A DNA stretch of 8,415 nt from CAZAIO01 sp964485235 (GTDB lineage Bacteria > Chloroflexota > Dehalococcoidia > GIF9 > UBA5629), in the NCBI GenBank assembly GCA_964485235.1, contig CAZAIO010000113.1:1-8415 (forward strand), in the 5' to 3' direction. The position numbers were made by a program, and so were the translations under genes. Below are positions 6,299 through 8,415 of this stretch, one piece after another (the first letter of the stretch is position 1; the number at the start of each line of letters is the position of its first letter). Below the pieces are notes generated by a model. That model was not told where the DNA came from and did not search any database. It saw only the letters and a program-made list of their open reading frames with translations.

Positions 6299-7384
6299 AT
6301 GGATCTCACACCGGAAGAACGGCGCAAAATATACGAAGAAGAAAAAGCCCGTCTTGAGGCGGAACAGCAAGAGAAAGAAAAGATAAAAGAAAGACCTTCC
6401 GGATCGGATACCGGCCTGGACTCGAATGTAGCCGGATTTCTCTGTTATCTCGGCACCTGGGTCACCGGCATTATTTTTCTGATCCTCGAGAAGAAAGACT
6501 CCTACGTTCGTTTCCACGCGCTCCAGTCCACGATTATTTTCGGAACATTGACCTTGATCAGCATTATTTTAAGTAAAATACCTTTTATAGGCGGTATTCT
6601 GGGAGCAGTGGTTGGGATTGTGATGTTCATTCTCTGGATAGTGCTTATGATCAAGGCTTATCAGGGAGAACATTATAAAATACCGGTTGCCGGCGATATT
6701 GCCGGAAATTCGTTTCCACCGGGTGAACCGTATATGCATACAAAGGATGAAGTGACCGGAGAAACTGAAGCAGAGCCGGCAGATGAGACAAAGGTTGAAT
6801 CGAAAGAAGAATCAGCGGCAATCCAAAAAACGTCTGTCGAGCCGGAAAAAGAAGAGGACACCCGAAAGAAGAAACGAATACGCTATAAAAATACCAGGGC
6901 TGGCAGAATTGCGGCATCATCCGCGGCAATAATCTGGAGCATGATAGTGCTGATATTCTTCTCCTTCTTCAGCAGCTATATAGCCTTTTACGAACAGCAT
7001 ATCTCCGGCAGTAATATCTATTGGACCAGAACGCCTATATTGACGGATGCATATTATGAATGGCTGCCAATACTGGTTGCCACGCTTCTCCTCGCTATCG
7101 CAGGCCATATTATACTGCTCAGATACGATAGGCACTGGCTCCGTCAGACCACACAGATAATCCTGAATATCCTGAGCATAATTGCAGTGGTAAGCTTGCT
7201 TATTATCTTTCCTTTCAATTTCGGCGCCGCACCGGGTACAACAAACATGGCGATTACGTTATCGATACTGACCACTATAGTGTTGATCGCGATTGCCGTC
7301 GGTCTGGGAATCGCTACGGTGGTTATATTTATAAAACTAATCGCTCATCTGGCAGGGGGAAACGGCGAGCCATCGCATACATAA
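6299..7384 (+). CDS. Membrane protein: DUF4870-like domain fused to a four-helix C-terminal region
   Basis: This 361-residue protein starts at ATG 6299, with AGAGG at 6287-6291 seven bases upstream. Residues 1-36 are a charged, probably helical segment (TPEERRKIYEEEKARLEAEQ and onward). Residues 40-125 look like a DUF4870/Tic20-like domain: LDSNVAGFLCYLGTWVTGIIF, then EKKDSYVRFHALQS, then two further membrane helices (about 75-93 and 98-120). Residues 145-198 are a polar linker, acidic (Glu/Asp-rich) at first and basic at its end (KKKRIRYK). The C-terminal half has four more likely helices (about 204-231, 255-275, 285-306, 316-345) with WLPILVATLLLAIAGHIIL in the middle. I do not recognise that half as a named domain, although the RAGRIA...AAIIW...FFSSYIAFY pattern recalls uncharacterised Chloroflexota membrane proteins. 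Function is unknown. It appears unrelated to the transporter and has its own promoter. Confidence 0.8.
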   Translation: MDLTPEERRKIYEEEKARLEAEQQEKEKIKERPSGSDTGLDSNVAGFLCYLGTWVTGIIFLILEKKDSYVRFHALQSTIIFGTLTLISIILSKIPFIGGILGAVVGIVMFILWIVLMIKAYQGEHYKIPVAGDIAGNSFPPGEPYMHTKDEVTGETEAEPADETKVESKEESAAIQKTSVEPEKEEDTRKKKRIRYKNTRAGRIAASSAAIIWSMIVLIFFSFFSSYIAFYEQHISGSNIYWTRTPILTDAYYEWLPILVATLLLAIAGHIILLRYDRHWLRQTTQIILNILSIIAVVSLLIIFPFNFGAAPGTTNMAITLSILTTIVLIAIAVGLGIATVVIFIKLIAHLAGGNGEPSHT

Positions 7385-7426
7385 TACTCCGGCGATCTCC
7401 TGCCAGCTCCTTTAGCCGTACATAGC

Positions 7427-7458
7427 GGTCCGGACCGGGAATAATTCCGGTCCGGACT
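7427..7458. terminator. GC-rich hairpin between convergent genes
   Basis: GTCCGGACCGG (7428-7438) pairs perfectly with CCGGTCCGGAC (7447-7457) around an 8-base loop GAATAATT, and G7427-T7458 can add a wobble pair. It lies between the plus-strand membrane gene and the minus-strand stress protein, so it may end transcription from both sides. No T-run follows on either strand, so a standard intrinsic terminator is not shown. The left arm contains the 10-base palindrome GGTCCGGACC (7427-7436). A one-mismatch copy, GGTCTGGACC, occurs at 7495-7504. Confidence 0.5.
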
Positions 7459-7521
7459 ATAACCTGAGCACATCCTTGAGTCTTACATTATTGCCGGTCT
7501 GGACCCGTAAAAATATAATGT

Positions 7522-7995
7522 CTAGTTTTTAGGATGGACTACGAAAACCGATATTCCGGGCTGATGAATGACCTTATCTGCGACACTCCCCAGAATGGCA
7601 CGTCTAAATCCGCTCCTTCCATGCGTGGTCATCACGATTGTATCCATATGGTTTTTACGATAGCACTTGATAATCGATTCGGCCGAATTACCCATGAGTA
7701 CCGTAGAAGACGCTTTGATGCCTTTCTCCAACAGCTTTTTTACGTGCGCATGTAAATATCGCTCTGCTTTTACGATATTTTGCTTATCGGTATAACGGGC
7801 TGCTTCGATGGACATCTGGGCCCCCATAGAGCCTCCCATACCTGAAGGGTCTGTAATAAGAACAGGTGTAGACTGCTTCACCACACGCAGCAACATGATT
7901 TGAGCATCGAACTTCATTGCCATCTCGATTGCATAAGGAAGCGCCTTTGCGCTTAATCGTGAGCCGTCCATCGGCACCAGAATTTTATTAAACAT
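7522..7995 (-). CDS. Universal stress protein, UspA family
   Basis: A single-domain cytoplasmic universal stress protein of 157 residues, the usual length for the family. It starts MFNKILVPMDGS, the typical first strand and the Asp that contacts the nucleotide in ATP-binding members. Near the C-terminus TTHGRSGFRRAILGSVADKV gives the phosphate-binding pattern G-x9-G-S. The first Gly of the full G-x2-G-x9-G(S/T) motif is Thr, a common substitution, so ATP binding is likely but not certain. The end VFVVHPKN is the usual last strand. The start is supported by AAGGAGGA on the minus strand (around 8003-8010), eight bases before the ATG. It lies 95 bases downstream of the DUF502 gene on the same strand and may share a transcript with it. 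Members help cells survive starvation and other stress; the exact role here is unknown. Confidence 0.92.
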   Translation of the reverse strand: MFNKILVPMDGSRLSAKALPYAIEMAMKFDAQIMLLRVVKQSTPVLITDPSGMGGSMGAQMSIEAARYTDKQNIVKAERYLHAHVKKLLEKGIKASSTVLMGNSAESIIKCYRKNHMDTIVMTTHGRSGFRRAILGSVADKVIHQPGISVFVVHPKN

Positions 7996-8090
7996 GTAGT
8001 AGTCCTCCTTTTCTTCCGGTAATTATTTCTACAAGAACATTTGCATAAAAATTACAGCCGGATTGACGAATTTCCGGTCACTCTAACCTG

Positions 8091-8415
8091 TTACTCCTTT
8101 ATAATATCAGATTGCCGGTCAGCTTTATCCGGATGCATGACCGATATTTTTTCTTTCATCCCGGGTGGTACATTACTGCCGATCGATATTATCATTTTCA
8201 AGGCATCGTCGATCGATATCTTCGTTCGAACCACATCGCGCTCTCTCACAATCTGAAGAAATCCGGATGTAGGATTCGGGGCAGTGGGTATCAATATATT
8301 CAATAACCTTTCCCCTGATTTATCGGTAAACTCATTAGTTATAAAACCGATAGATTTCATGCCCTCTCTCGGAAACTCGATAAGCACCACCTGAGTAATG
8401 CCGGTTTTATCTGCC
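8091..8415 (-). CDS. DUF502 family membrane-associated protein, C-terminal part (partial at right edge)
   Basis: The frame is open from the right edge to TAA at 8091-8093, giving about 108 codons. The GTG at 8388-8390 is internal, since the frame continues upstream through ADKTGITQ to the edge. The sequence VVLIEFPREGMKSIGFITNE, then ILIPTAPNPTSGFLQIV, then a V-R-E-R-D-V-V strand and SIDDALKMIISIGSNVP, follows the DUF502 pattern (VvLvEyPr.G...GFvT...vfvPttPNPTSGf...sveeAlklIiSgG). In this family two membrane helices precede this region; they lie outside the window. A charged tail of about 28 residues follows the conserved core. The molecular function is unknown; plant relatives (COV/LCV) affect vascular patterning, and bacterial ones are uncharacterised. 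It is upstream of and collinear with the stress-protein gene. Confidence 0.85.
   Translation of the reverse strand, partial: ADKTGITQVVLIEFPREGMKSIGFITNEFTDKSGERLLNILIPTAPNPTSGFLQIVRERDVVRTKISIDDALKMIISIGSNVPPGMKEKISVMHPDKADRQSDIIKE

Overview
The window most likely comes from a Chloroflexota bacterium, perhaps a Dehalococcoidia-like sediment lineage. The basis is a Thr/Pro-tethered substrate-binding lipoprotein, a small Cys-containing protein at the left edge, a DUF4870-type membrane fusion and a DUF502 protein. This assignment is recalled from family patterns, not searched, and is only moderately secure.

Layout: (1) The 5' end of a small minus-strand gene runs off the left edge (1-97). (2) About 750 bases of AT-rich non-coding DNA follow. 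They hold one good sigma70-type promoter with a palindromic element in its spacer (589-616). (3) A complete branched-chain amino acid (HAAT/Liv-type) ABC transporter operon fills 855-5601: lipoprotein binding protein, permeases LivH and LivM, ATPases LivG and LivF. (4) Just behind livF lies a second, N-terminally truncated livF-like ATPase without Walker A (5623-6114). (5) A plus-strand gene with its own promoter encodes a 361-residue membrane protein, DUF4870-like at the N-terminus with an unrecognised four-helix C-terminal half (6299-7384). (6) A convergent intergenic region carries a GC-rich palindromic hairpin. (7) On the minus strand are a universal stress protein (7522-7995) and, upstream of it, the C-terminal part of a DUF502 protein running off the right edge.

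The transporter genes work as one unit. The lipoprotein captures a substrate outside the membrane, LivH and LivM form the channel, and LivG and LivF hydrolyse ATP. The substrate cannot be read from the sequence.

The most unusual feature is the joining of the genes. A 20-codon arginine-rich mini-ORF behind a near-perfect Shine-Dalgarno overlaps the binding-protein start by four bases. A 17-codon mini-ORF overlaps both the livH stop and the likely livM start by four bases each. A perfect 19-bp inverted repeat sits between the binding protein and livH. livM/livG and livG/livF overlap directly. Together these suggest an operon controlled largely by translational coupling and RNA structure. No clearly new enzymatic or defence system was seen.
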